Part shown: piece by piece, positions 39,218 to 50,163 of the stretch
Numbering within the stretch: the stretch's first letter is position 1
Layout of the letters: the number at the start of each line of letters is the position of its first letter
Assembly (NCBI RefSeq): GCF_003050745.1
Contig: NZ_QAOF01000007.1
Location: forward strand, 62,001 to 126,000
Length of the DNA stretch: 64,000 nucleotides
Source of the DNA: Sphingomonas sp. PP-CE-3G-477
GTDB taxonomy: Bacteria > Pseudomonadota > Alphaproteobacteria > Sphingomonadales > Sphingomonadaceae
Direction: 5' to 3'
Notes under the pieces: model-generated
Told to the model about the DNA's origin: nothing
Database searches by the model: none
What the model saw: the letters and a program-made list of their open reading frames with translations, nothing else
Program-made: the position numbers and the translations under genes

Positions 39218-39463
39218 CTATCGCGCGGCGCGTTGCCAGCGGGCGCTGATGCTGACCGGGTCGTGAATATGGCCGCCGACGACCACCAGCATCGTTCCGG
39301 CGCTGGCGCATAGGAAGTCGATCGCGGCGAGCAGGAACGCAAGCGGGCCGGTTTGCGGGTGGAGACGGGCGAGCGTGTGAATCGCGATGACGGCGGTGGT
39401 GAGTGACAGGACACCGCTCGCGCGAAGGCTGAGATCGGTGCGGAGGCGGTGGGCGTCGGTCAT
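39218..39463 (-). CDS. Small membrane protein, unknown function
   Basis: 81 residues with two hydrophobic helices (about 15-33 and 38-62) and a short C-terminal tail HIHDPVSISARWQRAAR. AIHTLARLHPQTGPLAFLLAAIDFLCASAGTMLVVVGGH (read in parts) reads like conserved sphingomonad inner-membrane proteins of unknown role. It lies upstream of opgG on the same strand, 88 bases away, and may share its transcript. Confidence 0.72.
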   Translation of the reverse strand: MTDAHRLRTDLSLRASGVLSLTTAVIAIHTLARLHPQTGPLAFLLAAIDFLCASAGTMLVVVGGHIHDPVSISARWQRAAR

Positions 39464-39548
39464 GCGACACTTCAGCTATCGCCGACCACATAAGCGTTCG
39501 AGATTGGTTTTGAGGGGGAGCCATAGTGTTCGCGTAGTGCGCGACCCC

Positions 39549-39571
39549 GTCATCCCGGCGAAAGCCGGGAA
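39549..39571. repeat. Short palindrome resembling the type-A core
   Basis: catcccggcgaaagccggga pairs within itself (cccggc/gccggg). A truncated or independent short version of the repeat cores. Confidence 0.55.
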
Positions 39572-39666
39572 CTCGCGCGGCAGGGGCGACGCGTGGCTGG
39601 GAACTTTAGCTTTCGCTAGGGTGAGGGTTTGCTGCGCGCATTTACCAGCGAACCGCCCGGGTCCTT

Positions 39667-39719
39667 GTTCTCCCGCGAAGGCGGGAGCCCAGTCTGGGTC
39701 CCCGCCTTCGCGGGGAAAC
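39667..39719. repeat. Type-B palindrome, copy 3
   Basis: gttctcccgcgaaggcggga paired with tccccgccttcgcggggaaac, with inner arms cccag/ctggg. Downstream of kdpE on its strand, so it may act as a transcript end. Confidence 0.9.
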
Positions 39720-39732
39720 AAGCTCTTCCAGC

Positions 39733-40422
39733 TCAGGCGTCGACCAACAGCCGGTACCCGATCCCGAGTTCGTTCGCGATGACCGTGCCGACGCCCCCCG
39801 TCCCCTCCAGCTTCTGCCGCAAGTTACGCACGACGATGCGGAGATATTCGATCCGGCGGTCATGATCGGTCGGCCACGCTGCCTCCAATATCCGCTGATG
39901 CGTTACCACCCGCCCCGGATGCGCCGCCAACGCCGAGAGCACGTCGAACTCCTTCCGCGTCAGATGCGCTTCCTCGTTCCCGCGGCGGACGAGCCGGTGC
40001 TCGAAATCGATCTCCACCCCATGCGCGTGCAAGACCGTCGGCCGCGATGTCGCCTCGCCGCGCCCCCGCAACGCCACCCGCAACCGTGCGAGCAGTTCCT
40101 CGGTATCGAACGGCTTCGTCACATAGTCCTCCGCCCCGAGATCCAGCGCAGCGACCTTCTGGTCGGTCGCCTCGCGCGCGGAGACGACGAGGATGATCGG
40201 ATCGCCAAGCTTCTTCAGCAGCGGCACCAGTTCAAGCCCATCCCGATCGGGCAACCCCAGGTCCAGCAGCACCGCAGTCAACGGCCGGCTTCCCGCAATC
40301 CGCAGCGCCTCACGCGCATCGACCGCTTCCTTCACGCCGTATCCCGCGCGTTCCAGCGTATTCTTCAACAACCGCCGGATGTGCAGTTCGTCGTCGACGA
40401 TCAGGACCGTCTGCGCGCTCAT
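39733..40422 (-). CDS. kdpE: KdpE response regulator
   Basis: 229 residues. N-terminal receiver (about 1-118) with Asp pocket IVDDE and phosphoacceptor in VLLDLGLPDRDG, conserved Lys in YVTKPF. C-terminal OmpR/PhoB winged helix (about 130-227; LTRKEFDVLSALAAHPGRVVTHQ). It activates the kdp operon when KdpD signals low K+. Overlaps kdpD by 4 bases. Last gene of the kdp operon. Confidence 0.96.
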   Translation of the reverse strand: MSAQTVLIVDDELHIRRLLKNTLERAGYGVKEAVDAREALRIAGSRPLTAVLLDLGLPDRDGLELVPLLKKLGDPIILVVSAREATDQKVAALDLGAEDYVTKPFDTEELLARLRVALRGRGEATSRPTVLHAHGVEIDFEHRLVRRGNEEAHLTRKEFDVLSALAAHPGRVVTHQRILEAAWPTDHDRRIEYLRIVVRNLRQKLEGTGGVGTVIANELGIGYRLLVDA

Positions 40423-43079
40423 AGATTCGCTCCATCGGTGTCGCGGACGAGCAGGGCCACGGGAAAGCACAGGCTGAACCGTGCGCCCGTCAGGTCTTCG
40501 CGGTTGCTGGCTTCGACGGTCATGCCCATCGCTTCGGCGAACGCCTTGACGATCGCAAGCCCGAGCCCAGTCCCGCCGATCGCGCGGTCGGAGCCCTCGA
40601 GGCGACGGAACGTCTCGAATACCTCCTTCTCGCGGCCGGGTGGCAAACCGGGTCCCTGATCGATTACCGACAGGCGGAGCATCCCGAAGCGGTGCTCCGC
40701 ACGGACGACGATCGGCGTGCCGGGGTCTGCATAGCGCCCGGCGTTGTCGAGCAGGTTGAGCAGGCAATGGTGGAGCAATTGCGGATCGACGCGGACCAGA
40801 GGCAGGTTCGGCGCGACGTCGAGTTCGATTGCATGGCCCTCGAGCACGCGCTTGGTGTCGTGCACCGCGCCCGCCACCGCGTCGGTAAGGTCGGTCGGCT
40901 CCAGCCGCAACCGGAGCGCCCCCGCCTCGACGCGCGCCATATCGAGCAGATTGCCGACGAACCGGTTGAGCCGCGCCGCCTCACTCTCGATCGTGGCGAT
41001 CAGCTCCGGCGTGACGCCGCGGTGCAATTCCGCTGCCGCTGCCATCACCGAGGTGAGTGGCGTGCGCAGGTCATGGCTTACCGACGACAGCAACGCCTGC
41101 CTCAACCGATCACGCTCGCGCACCGCATCGACATCGCGCATATCGACCTCGAGCCGCGCGCGTTCGAGCACCAGCGATGCCTGATCGACCAGGCTCATCA
41201 GCAATGGCAGTTGGTCCGATCGCACCGGATCGCCACCCGCCTCACGCGCGAGGCCGAGCACCGCCAGCGTCCGCTCGCCCGAGCGCAACGGCTGGAAGAA
41301 CCACTCCGACGCTGCCAGCGTGCTCGACCCACGCCCCGCCGGCGCGCCCGTATCATACGCCCATTGCGCGGCTGCCATCTCCATAGTTTCCAGCCGATAA
41401 TCCGCGCCGTTCGCCGCCTGAACCGCAAGGCCAGGGTCCTCCGCGACAAGGATGACCGCGCGCACGCCGAACAGCCGTCCGATTTCCTCGCAGATCGCGC
41501 GTGCGAGCGCGACCGGCTCGTTGAGCGAGGTCAGTTGGCGCAGGAACCCGGCAAGCGCGGCGTTGGTGCGCGCGCTGGCGGCAGCGATATCGGCCTGCGC
41601 GCGGACCCGCGAGGTGAGCTGGCTCGTCACGAACGCGATGCCGAGCAGGACGAGGATCGAGATCACGTTTTCGGGATTGTTGATCGTCAGCGTGCCGGTC
41701 GGCGGCAGGAAGAAGAAGTTGTACGCGATGGACGAGGCGATCCCGGCGAACAGGCCGGTGCGCAGGCCGAACAGGCTCGCCGCGGCCATCACCGGCAGCA
41801 GGTACAGCAGCGCGACGTTGCCGAGGTTGAGGATGTGGAACAGCGCGCTCGCCACGCCAGTAACGGCTGCGACCATCGCCGTCGTCCAGGCGTACCCCGC
41901 CTTGCTGCCCCATCCGCCGGTCCGCGCGCGCGTGCCGTGGGGCGCGGTGGCTGGGTCCATCGGCAGGACGTGGACGGCGATCCCCGGTGACTCGCGGACC
42001 ATCTGGTCGACGACCGAGCCGTGACGGAGTTCGAACCAGCGCGAGCGGGTCGACTTGCCGACCACCAGCTGCGTCGCACGCGCCTCGGTGGTGAAGGTCT
42101 TGAGGCCGTCGACCACCGATGTCGCGGGGACGGTCGCGACGTCGCCGCCAAGCTGGGTCGCGAGGTTGAAGACCGCGGCGAGCTGACGGTGCTCGGCCTC
42201 GCCGAAGGTCTGCGCGCGGGGCGTCTCGATATACACCGCGGTCCAGGGCGCGTGCATCGCGTCGGCGATCCGCTTGGTGGCGCGGACGAGGCCCATTGCG
42301 CCGGGCAGTTCGCTGATCGCGACGACGATCCGTTCGCCGCCTGCCCAGGTGCCGCCGACGCCCAATGCGCGGACGTGTTCGAGCATCTGCGCATCGACGG
42401 CCTGCGCGGCGCGGCGGAGCGCGAGCTCGCGTAAGGCCGACAGGTTCGACTTGGAGAAGAAGTGCGCGAGCGCGCGCGTAGCTTCGTGGGGGAGATAGAC
42501 CTTGCCCGCCTTCAGCCGCTCGATCAGTTCGTCGGGCGGGATGTCGACGACTTCGATCTCGGCCGCCTCGACGATGCTGTCGGGGACGGTCTCGCGGACC
42601 CGGACGCGCGTGAACGAGGCGACGACGTCGTTGAGGCTCTCGATGTGCTGGATGTTGATCGTCGAATAGACGTCGATGCCCGCGGCGAGCAGTTCCTCGA
42701 CATCCTGATAGCGTTTGGGGTGGCGGCTGCCGGGGGCGTTGGTGTGGGCGAGTTCGTCGACGAGGACGAGCGTGGGCGCGCGTTCGAGGATGGCGTCGAG
42801 ATCCATCTCGTCGAGCGTGCGGCCTTCATAGGGGATCGCCTTGCGCGCGACGATCTCGTGGCCCCTGGTGAGCGCTTCGGTTTCGACGCGGCCGTGCGTC
42901 TCGACCACGCCGATGACGACGTCGACGCCCGCGCGGCGACGTTCCGCGCCTTCGGAGAGCATCTCGTACGTCTTGCCGACGCCGGGGGCGGCGCCGAGGA
43001 AGATCTTCAGACGGCCGCGACCCTCCTGCGACGCCTGTCGCAGAAGGGCCTCGGGTGATGGTCGTCCGTCGTCGTTCAA
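40419..43079 (-). CDS. kdpD: KdpD potassium sensor kinase
   Basis: 886 residues, the standard KdpD order. N-terminal KdpD domain with Walker A (GAAPGVGKT, about 29-37), USP-like domain (about 250-375), four membrane helices (about 400-500), GAF-like segment, HisKA with phosphoacceptor in SSVSHDLRTPLTS and HATPase (LLDNAGRYADPG, GGTGLGLAIVKAF). It reads low K+ or turgor and phosphorylates KdpE. The start is a TTG at 43079 that shares TTGA with the kdpC stop, indicating coupling. Confidence 0.95.
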   Translation of the reverse strand: MNDDGRPSPEALLRQASQEGRGRLKIFLGAAPGVGKTYEMLSEGAERRRAGVDVVIGVVETHGRVETEALTRGHEIVARKAIPYEGRTLDEMDLDAILERAPTLVLVDELAHTNAPGSRHPKRYQDVEELLAAGIDVYSTINIQHIESLNDVVASFTRVRVRETVPDSIVEAAEIEVVDIPPDELIERLKAGKVYLPHEATRALAHFFSKSNLSALRELALRRAAQAVDAQMLEHVRALGVGGTWAGGERIVVAISELPGAMGLVRATKRIADAMHAPWTAVYIETPRAQTFGEAEHRQLAAVFNLATQLGGDVATVPATSVVDGLKTFTTEARATQLVVGKSTRSRWFELRHGSVVDQMVRESPGIAVHVLPMDPATAPHGTRARTGGWGSKAGYAWTTAMVAAVTGVASALFHILNLGNVALLYLLPVMAAASLFGLRTGLFAGIASSIAYNFFFLPPTGTLTINNPENVISILVLLGIAFVTSQLTSRVRAQADIAAASARTNAALAGFLRQLTSLNEPVALARAICEEIGRLFGVRAVILVAEDPGLAVQAANGADYRLETMEMAAAQWAYDTGAPAGRGSSTLAASEWFFQPLRSGERTLAVLGLAREAGGDPVRSDQLPLLMSLVDQASLVLERARLEVDMRDVDAVRERDRLRQALLSSVSHDLRTPLTSVMAAAAELHRGVTPELIATIESEAARLNRFVGNLLDMARVEAGALRLRLEPTDLTDAVAGAVHDTKRVLEGHAIELDVAPNLPLVRVDPQLLHHCLLNLLDNAGRYADPGTPIVVRAEHRFGMLRLSVIDQGPGLPPGREKEVFETFRRLEGSDRAIGGTGLGLAIVKAFAEAMGMTVEASNREDLTGARFSLCFPVALLVRDTDGANL

Positions 43080-43651
43080 CGCGTTGCGTCGAGGGCGCGG
43101 TTGAGGGCGAAGACGTTGATGCGTGGCTCGCCGAGGATGCCGAGCAGTGGACCGTCGACGTTGGCGGTTACCAGCGCGCGGACCTTGTCGGCAGGAAGGC
43201 CGCGGGTACGGGCGACGCGGGCGACCTGGGCATAGGCCGAGGCTGGCGACAGATCGGGGTCGAGACCCGAACCCGAGGCGGTGGCAAGATCGGCGGGGAG
43301 TGGCCCGGTCACGCCTTCTGCGCGGCGCTTGGCGACGTCCGCCTTGGTGCGATCGACGAGTGCTTGGCTGGTCGGGCCGTAGTTCGAGCCGGACGAGACC
43401 TGGCCATCATAGCCTTTGCCGGCGGCCGAGGGGCGCGTCTGGAAATAGCGATCGGTGGTGAAGGCCTGGCCGACTACGGTCGAGCCGATCGTTTTGCCGT
43501 TGGCCATGACGAGGCTGCCGTTTGCTTGGGCGGGGAAGATGGCTTGTCCGATCCCGGTCATCGCGAGGGGATAGACGATCCCGAGCAGCAGCGCGAACAG
43601 GATCGTCATGACAAACGCGGGGCGGAGGGCGGAGGTGAAATCGGAGGTCAT
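43076..43651 (-). CDS. kdpC: Kdp ATPase subunit C
   Basis: 191 residues with one N-terminal membrane helix (about 12-34) and a periplasmic domain with the family segments FALLLGIVYPLAMTGI, FQTRPSAAGKGYDGQVSSGSN and LVTANVDGPLLGILGEPRINVFALN (read in parts). It stabilises KdpFABC. Separated from kdpB by 256 bases holding two palindromic repeats, so this operon was interrupted. Confidence 0.96.
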   Translation of the reverse strand: MTSDFTSALRPAFVMTILFALLLGIVYPLAMTGIGQAIFPAQANGSLVMANGKTIGSTVVGQAFTTDRYFQTRPSAAGKGYDGQVSSGSNYGPTSQALVDRTKADVAKRRAEGVTGPLPADLATASGSGLDPDLSPASAYAQVARVARTRGLPADKVRALVTANVDGPLLGILGEPRINVFALNRALDATR

Positions 43652-43667
43652 TCTGTCGTCTCCATGT

Positions 43668-43719
43668 GTCCCCGCGAAGGCGGGAACCCAGTCTGGGCAC
43701 CCGCCTTCGCGGGTGAACA
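43668..43719. repeat. Type-B palindrome, copy 4, inside the kdp operon
   Basis: gtccccgcgaaggcgggaac paired with the complement of cacccgccttcgcgggtgaac, with inner arms cccag/ctggg. In the kdpB-kdpC gap. Confidence 0.9.
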
Positions 43720-43769
43720 ATTCTTGGGGGTGAGGTCACACGTCGCATCTCGGCCGCGCCCGCCAAGCA

Positions 43770-43872
43770 CCTCCCCGGCGGAGGCCGGGGTCCAGTTGGG
43801 GAACGTCGCTAACGGCGGGTGCGCTTCGTTACCGCGACCTTTCCACCTGGGCCCCGGCCTCCGCCGGGGTGG
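43770..43872. repeat. Type-A long palindrome, copy 6, inside the kdp operon
   Basis: cctccccggcggaggccggg to the complement ending ccgccggggtgg. Directly follows the type-B copy, both between kdpB and kdpC. Confidence 0.9.
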
Positions 43873-43907
43873 TGCCAGCTCTTGTTGTAAAGTTGCACGC
43901 TCGATCA

Positions 43908-45938
<2,031 letters not shown>

Positions 45939-45952
45939 TTTGGCTTGTCCCG

Positions 45953-47656
45953 TCAGAAGGTTTTGCCGCTGATCATCGCGAGATGATCGGCGATGGGACC
46001 GAGCGCGAGGCTCGGCAGGAAGGTCAGGCCGCCGACGATCAGGATGATCCCGACCAGCAGGCCGACCCACAGCGCACCCGTCGTCGGGAACGAGCCTGAA
46101 CTCTCCGGCGTGTATTTCTTGGCGGCGAGACCACCGGCGATGGCGAGCATCGGCACGATGATGAAGAAGCGCCCGAACCACATCGCGACGCCCAGCAAGC
46201 CGTTGTAATAGGGCGTGTTGGCAGTGAGCCCGGCGAACGCCGACCCGTTGTTACCGACCGCGCTGGTGAACGCGTAGAGAATCTCGCTGAACCCGTGCGG
46301 CCCCTTGTTAAGCGGCCCCGCCAGCCCGTCCGGCAGCACGGCGCTGAGCGCGGTGAAGCCGAGGATGACGAGCGGCAGGATGGCGATCGCCAACACCGCC
46401 AGTTTCACTTCGCGCGATTCGATCTTCTTGCCGACATATTCGGGCGTGCGGCCGACCATCAGGCCTGCGACGAACACGGCGAGGATGGCGAACAGCAGAA
46501 AGCCGTAGATGCCTGCACCAACGCCGCCGATGACGACTTCGCCGAGCTGAATGTTGAGCAGCGGGATCATGCCGCCGAGCGCGGTGAAGCTGTCGTGCAT
46601 GCTGTTGACCGCGCCGCACGATGCGGCGGTGGTGACGACCGAGAACAGGGCCGACGCGGCGATCCCGAAGCGGACCTCCTTGCCTTCCATGTTGCCGCCC
46701 GCGACGCCGATATTGTGGAGGATCGGGTTGCCCGCGGCTTCCTGCCAATAGGTGACGGTGACGCCGGCGAGGAACAGCACGAGCATGGCCGAGAGGATCG
46801 CCCAGCCCTGCCTGGTGTTGCCGACGGCCTTGCCGAAGGTCCAGGTGAGACCGAAACCCATCAGGAAGATTGACAGCATCTGCACGAGGTTGACGAGCGC
46901 GGTCGGGTTTTCGAACGGATGCGCCGAGTTCGCGTTGAAGAAGCCGCCACCATTGGTGCCGAGCATCTTGATAGCTTCCTGGCTCGCCACCGGACCCAGC
47001 ACCAGCGTCTGCTTGAGCCCTTCGAGCGTGGTGATGTCGACCGTGCCGGCCATCGTCTGCGGCACGCCGCTGGCGATGTAGAAGAGCGTCACGACGACGC
47101 AGATCGGCAGCAGCACGTAGAGCGTGACGCGCGTCATATCGGCCCAGAAATTACCGATCGTTGCGCTGGAGCGCCGCGCGAACCCGCGGAATAGCGCGAA
47201 TGCCAGCGCGATGCCGGTCGCCGCCGACAGGAAGTTGTGGATCGTCAGGCCGAACATCTGGCTGAAGTTCGACACGGTGGATTCGCCACCATAGCTCTGC
47301 CAGTTGGTGTTCGTCGTGAAGCTGATCGCGGTGTTGAATGCGAGATGGGGGCTGAGCCCCGCCAAGCCCTGCGGATTGCCGGGGAGCACGCCTTGCAGAC
47401 GCAACACCGCGTAGGTCAGCGCCATCAGCATCGCGTTGAACATGATCATGTGCAGCGCGTAACGGCGCCAGCCCTGCTCCGCCTTCGGATCGATGCCGCT
47501 GAGCTTGTAGAAGCCGGTCTCGACGGGGCCGAGGATCGCATGGATCGGCGTGCGACGGCCTTCGTATAAGGCGAAAAGCCACATTCCGACGGGTTTGGTC
47601 AACGCCAGCAGGATGCCGACGAAGCCCAGGATGAGGATCCATCCTTCGAATGTCAT
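45953..47656 (-). CDS. kdpA: Kdp ATPase subunit A (K+ channel subunit)
   Basis: 567 residues with about 10 membrane helices and four selectivity-filter-like loops: [59 protein letters not shown] and [21 protein letters not shown]. It binds and passes K+ across the inner membrane. The start is 12 bases after kdpF, typical of the family order F-A-B-C. Confidence 0.97.
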   Translation of the reverse strand: MTFEGWILILGFVGILLALTKPVGMWLFALYEGRRTPIHAILGPVETGFYKLSGIDPKAEQGWRRYALHMIMFNAMLMALTYAVLRLQGVLPGNPQGLAGLSPHLAFNTAISFTTNTNWQSYGGESTVSNFSQMFGLTIHNFLSAATGIALAFALFRGFARRSSATIGNFWADMTRVTLYVLLPICVVVTLFYIASGVPQTMAGTVDITTLEGLKQTLVLGPVASQEAIKMLGTNGGGFFNANSAHPFENPTALVNLVQMLSIFLMGFGLTWTFGKAVGNTRQGWAILSAMLVLFLAGVTVTYWQEAAGNPILHNIGVAGGNMEGKEVRFGIAASALFSVVTTAASCGAVNSMHDSFTALGGMIPLLNIQLGEVVIGGVGAGIYGFLLFAILAVFVAGLMVGRTPEYVGKKIESREVKLAVLAIAILPLVILGFTALSAVLPDGLAGPLNKGPHGFSEILYAFTSAVGNNGSAFAGLTANTPYYNGLLGVAMWFGRFFIIVPMLAIAGGLAAKKYTPESSGSFPTTGALWVGLLVGIILIVGGLTFLPSLALGPIADHLAMISGKTF

Positions 47657-47668
47657 GAGGACGCGCTC

Positions 47669-47758
47669 CTAAAAGCGTTCGGGGCGGATGAGCACCGCCA
47701 CGAGGTAAAACAGCAGCCCGAGCGCGACGATCGCGGCGAGCCAGAGGTCGAGGGTCAT
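47669..47758 (-). CDS. kdpF: KdpF, small stabilising subunit
   Basis: 29 residues: MTLDLWLAAIVALGLLFYLV then AVLIRPERF, a single membrane helix ending with the typical LIRPERF tail. It stabilises the KdpABC complex in the membrane. The stop is 12 bases before the kdpA start. Too short for routine gene finding. Confidence 0.93.
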   Translation of the reverse strand: MTLDLWLAAIVALGLLFYLVAVLIRPERF

Positions 47759-47776
47759 GATGGTGTCCTCATGGGC

Positions 47777-47860
47777 TCAGGCGTTGTCGCACAGGCGGAC
47801 ATAGGCGAGCGTCGCCGCCACCAGTCCGATCATGATGGCTATCCAGAGAAGGTCCTGCAT
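47777..47860 (-). CDS. Small membrane peptide upstream of kdpF
   Basis: 27 residues: MQDLLWIAIMIGLVAATLAY followed by VRLCDNA. One hydrophobic helix with a short basic and acidic tail. It stops 18 bases before kdpF starts and starts 11 bases after the porin gene stop, with AAGGATCC 5 bases upstream. Similar one-helix peptides ending YVRxC(D/E) occur before kdpF in other bacteria, by recollection. Possible extra subunit of the Kdp complex. Confidence 0.75.
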   Translation of the reverse strand: MQDLLWIAIMIGLVAATLAYVRLCDNA

Positions 47861-47871
47861 TGGTGGATCCT

Positions 47872-48720
47872 TCAGAAGGCGGCGGTGAGCGAGGCGACGA
47901 TCGTGCCGTCGGCGATCGATCCGGTGCCGTCCTGGCCGCGGGAGAAGCTGGGCTGGAGATACGCTGCACTGCGACGCGTGATGTCGGTGTCGACATAGCT
48001 CACGTTCAGCGTCAGGTTTTTATACGTAGTGTCCGCGCCCAGCGACCAATCCCAATAGTCGCCGGTCGGCGCCGCGCTGGTCGCGTTGGGGCCGAGGCCG
48101 TCATTGCCCCAGCTATGGCCGATATGCGCCTTGGCGGTGATCGGCGTGCCGGGAAGCGCGAACGCACCGTCGCCGGTGAGGTAGAGGTTGTCGGTTTTGG
48201 CGCCGGGATTGGTATAGACGCCCGCCGCCGCGTCGGCGCCGGTGCGATACCATTTGCCGAGTGCCTGCTGCTTCGGCGCATAGAACGCGCTCGCGGTCAA
48301 CGTCGCCGGACCAGTCGTACCGCTGAGCTTCACATAGGGCTCGGCATAGTCGGTCTTCGAGGCGCCGCCCGGATACATGTACCAGGTCAGGCCGACATCG
48401 ATCGTCGCGTTGTCCGCAAGCTTGTGCTTGTAGCCGCCGATCAGGTCGAGCTCCATGTTCGAGCCGCCGAACGTGCCCCAGCCCGACAGGTTCGAGCCCC
48501 ATGCGCCGACGTAGAACCCGCTGTCGTGCGCGATCGTCAGCCCGCCCTGGATCGCGCCGTCCTTGTCCGACTGCGACACGCCGCGCAGGCGATAGTCGGT
48601 CGCGAGCGTCACCGAACCGGAGACGGTTACCGGTGATGGCGGCGCGGTATCCTGTGCCAACGCGGGCGTGGCGATACCGGCGAGAAGTCCGGTGGCGGCG
48701 GCGAAACGAAGAATATGCAT
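47872..48720 (-). CDS. TorF-family putative outer-membrane porin
   Basis: 282 residues with signal peptide MHILRFAAATGLLAGIATPALA and a beta-strand-rich mature part (VTVSGSVTLATDYRLRGVSQ, GGLTIAHDSGFYVGAWGSNLSG, WSLGADTTYKNLTLNVSYVDTDI) ending with a terminal Phe (SLTAAF). TDYRLRGVSQS is characteristic of the TIGR02001/TorF group. GGGGACC lies just upstream of ATG. First gene of the kdp operon on this strand, so it may admit K+ through the outer membrane. Confidence 0.87.
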   Translation of the reverse strand: MHILRFAAATGLLAGIATPALAQDTAPPSPVTVSGSVTLATDYRLRGVSQSDKDGAIQGGLTIAHDSGFYVGAWGSNLSGWGTFGGSNMELDLIGGYKHKLADNATIDVGLTWYMYPGGASKTDYAEPYVKLSGTTGPATLTASAFYAPKQQALGKWYRTGADAAAGVYTNPGAKTDNLYLTGDGAFALPGTPITAKAHIGHSWGNDGLGPNATSAAPTGDYWDWSLGADTTYKNLTLNVSYVDTDITRRSAAYLQPSFSRGQDGTGSIADGTIVASLTAAF

Positions 48721-49017
48721 TGCGGTCCCCATGCGCGTCCCGCCGGAAGGATGGCGGTTCGCGAGGACTGGCAATTAGGCTCCGGCGACGTAGCAATTCG
48801 AGATCGATTGCCGGGCCGAAGCATATGTTTCGCGTAGTATTGTCGGAATTATCGACGGCTACCGTACTGGCACAGCTGCACCACCCCGGCGGAGGCCGGG
48901 GCCCAGGTGGAAAGGTCGCTGTAACAAAGCGCACCCGCACATAGCATCGTTGCCTAACTGGGCCCCGGCCTCCGCCGGGGTGGTGCCTACCCAGTGCCGG
49001 TCAGCATTACCGACTTA
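48721..49017. other. Promoter-side region of the kdp operon with a type-A palindrome
   Basis: Lies upstream of the porin-kdp operon and downstream of nhaA (both minus strand). It should hold the KdpE-controlled promoter, which I cannot define. A type-A palindrome (48881-48983) occupies the nhaA-proximal half. Confidence 0.55.
48881..48983. repeat. Type-A long palindrome, copy 7
   Basis: Arms ccaccccggcggaggccggg and the complement of cggcctccgccggggtgg are perfectly paired over about 30 bases. The gga variant is shared on both arms here, which indicates compensatory change relative to copies 1 and 3. Confidence 0.92.
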
Positions 49018-50163
49018 CTATGCGGTGCGGCGAAGGATCAGCCAGCCGGCGACGCCCGACAGGATCGAGCCCGCGAACACGCCAACCTTCACCGCGTCCA
49101 TCGCGTGCGGCGCGCCGGCGAAGGCAAGCCCGCCGATGAACAGGCTCATCGTGAAGCCGATCCCGCACAACACCGCCATGCCGTACACCTGTGCCCAGCT
49201 CGCGTTCCTGGGCGCCTCGGCCAGCCGGAACGTCACGAGTCCACGGATCGTCGCGAAGATGCCGATCTGCTTGCCGAGGAACAGTCCCAGCATGATCCCG
49301 ATCGGCAGCGGCGACACGACGTCCGCCGCCACCATTCCGCCGAACGCGATGCCCGCATTGGCGAACCCGAACGCCGGCACGATCAGGAAACTCGACCAGG
49401 GTTGGAGCGCGTGTTCGAGACGTTTCAGCGGCGGCTGGCCGTCTCCCGTCCGCAGCGGGATCGTCAACGCGACCGCCACACCGGCGAGCGTCGCATGCAC
49501 ACCCGACAGCAGAACACCGTACCAGATGCCAACGCCGATCAGCAGATACGGCACCAGCGACCGCACGCCCGAAAGGTTCAGGATGACGAGTACGCCGAGC
49601 CCTAAGCCCGCCGCAAGCAACGGCAGCAGCGCTATATGACCCGTGTAGAACAGCGCGATGACGAGGATCGCGAGCAGATCGTCGATCACCGCGATCGCCG
49701 TCAGCAGAACCTTCAGCGAGGTCGGCACACGCGAGCCGAGCAGCGCGAGGATGCCGAGTGCGAACGCTATGTCGGTCGCCGCCGGGATCGCCCAGCCGCG
49801 CAGATTGGCGGGCGTACCCATGTTGACGAGCACATAGAGGCCCGCCGGCACCGCCATGCCCGCGATCGCCGCCGCACCGGGCATGATGCGCTCGCCCCAG
49901 GTCGAGAGATGTCCCGAGACGAACTCGCTCTTCACCTCCAGCCCGATCAGCAGGAAGAACAGCGCCATCGCGCCGTCGTCGATCCAGTGGTGGACGCTCA
50001 TCCCGCCGACTGCGTGGTGCAGTGTCGCGAAGTAGGTTGGCGCGAGCGGTGAGTTTGCGACGATCAGTGCCGCTATCGCCGCCGCGAGCAGCACGATGGC
50101 CCCCGCCGCATCGCCCGCGAGAAACCGCCGGATCGCAATCAAAGACCTTCGCCGCCCACCCAT
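49018..50163 (-). CDS. nhaA: Na+/H+ antiporter NhaA
   Basis: 381 residues with about 12 helices. The substrate-binding Asp pair lies in AIAVIDDLLAILVIALFYTG, and the assembly around PAATDIAFALGILALLG is intact. It exports Na+ in exchange for H+ at alkaline pH. ATG 50163 overlaps the end of the FAD-protein gene by 25 bases. The family start MxxxxRFL is retained. Confidence 0.96.
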   Translation of the reverse strand: MGGRRRSLIAIRRFLAGDAAGAIVLLAAAIAALIVANSPLAPTYFATLHHAVGGMSVHHWIDDGAMALFFLLIGLEVKSEFVSGHLSTWGERIMPGAAAIAGMAVPAGLYVLVNMGTPANLRGWAIPAATDIAFALGILALLGSRVPTSLKVLLTAIAVIDDLLAILVIALFYTGHIALLPLLAAGLGLGVLVILNLSGVRSLVPYLLIGVGIWYGVLLSGVHATLAGVAVALTIPLRTGDGQPPLKRLEHALQPWSSFLIVPAFGFANAGIAFGGMVAADVVSPLPIGIMLGLFLGKQIGIFATIRGLVTFRLAEAPRNASWAQVYGMAVLCGIGFTMSLFIGGLAFAGAPHAMDAVKVGVFAGSILSGVAGWLILRRTA

